Positions 13,868-13,892 of a DNA stretch of 13,892 nucleotides are shown one piece after another. The notes beneath the pieces are model-generated. The model was given only the letters and a program-made list of their open reading frames with translations, made no database searches and was not told the origin of the DNA. Both the position numbers and the translations under genes were made by a program. The stretch is from an uncultured Opitutia bacterium (lineage in GTDB: Bacteria > Verrucomicrobiota > Verrucomicrobiia > Opitutales > Opitutaceae), in the NCBI GenBank assembly GCA_937952235.1, contig CALFZM010000171.1, positions 1 through 13,892 of the forward strand, given 5' to 3'. The first letter of the stretch is position 1; the number at the start of each line of letters is the position of its first letter.

Positions 13868-13892
13868 GCCGGGCGCATGCCGCCGGCCTCGG

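Overview
The window is very GC-rich (roughly 70% by eye) and densely coded. It most resembles a Verrucomicrobiota chromosome, probably Opitutaceae. The main reasons are the style of the TonB-dependent receptor (carboxypeptidase-regulatory-like domain, then a plug ending in a 'KAPQPDQDANAVAGYVNL' type segment), the ROK kinase variant that lacks the usual zinc cysteines, and the near absence of Shine-Dalgarno sequences. This assignment is from recalled family resemblance, not a search. Nothing looks like a phage, plasmid, CRISPR locus or IS transposase.

Layout. 1-1071 (+) is the 3' part of a gene for a protein with pre-peptidase C-terminal (PPC) type beta domains. Its first ~31 codons instead look like the start of a TIM-barrel sugar-phosphate isomerase, so it reads as an in-frame chimera. 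1178-4159 (+) is a 993-aa TonB-dependent outer-membrane receptor. 4160-4564 has no convincing gene but holds an A/G-rich direct/inverted repeat cluster and two perfect hairpins. 4565-5839 (+) is a GltS-family Na+/glutamate symporter. Convergent to it, 7320-5861 (-) is a cardiolipin-synthase-like phospholipase D broken by a frameshift inside its second HKD motif; motif spacing points to a 7-nt loss. Divergent from that, 7438-9230 (+) is a compact operon: an ArsR-type repressor with an AT-rich dyad just before its start, a single-domain SRPBCC (AHSA1) protein, and a double-domain SRPBCC protein overlapping by ATGA.

9893-9267 (-) is a DksA/TraR-type protein whose zinc site is reduced to C-T-C-A. 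A dyad-rich divergent region separates it from a small DUF2934-like gene (10103-10360, +). 11466-10519 (-) is a ROK-family sugar kinase. Upstream of it, 11542-11729 is a densely structured stretch on the minus strand: several hairpins and a rod-like stem followed by eight U, acting as a strong terminator or possibly an attenuator. 12358-11813 (-) is a small exported protein of unknown function. 12683-13867 (+) is a complete M20 metallopeptidase resembling glutamate carboxypeptidase.

How the genes work together. Only the ArsR-SRPBCC-SRPBCC set has the spacing and family logic of a functional unit. The rest looks like ordinary single-gene chromosomal content (nutrient uptake, lipid synthesis, stress regulation, sugar phosphorylation, peptide hydrolysis). 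The most notable points are two broken or rearranged genes (left-edge chimera, cardiolipin synthase) and the structured RNA region ahead of the ROK gene. I did not find a clear new multi-gene system.
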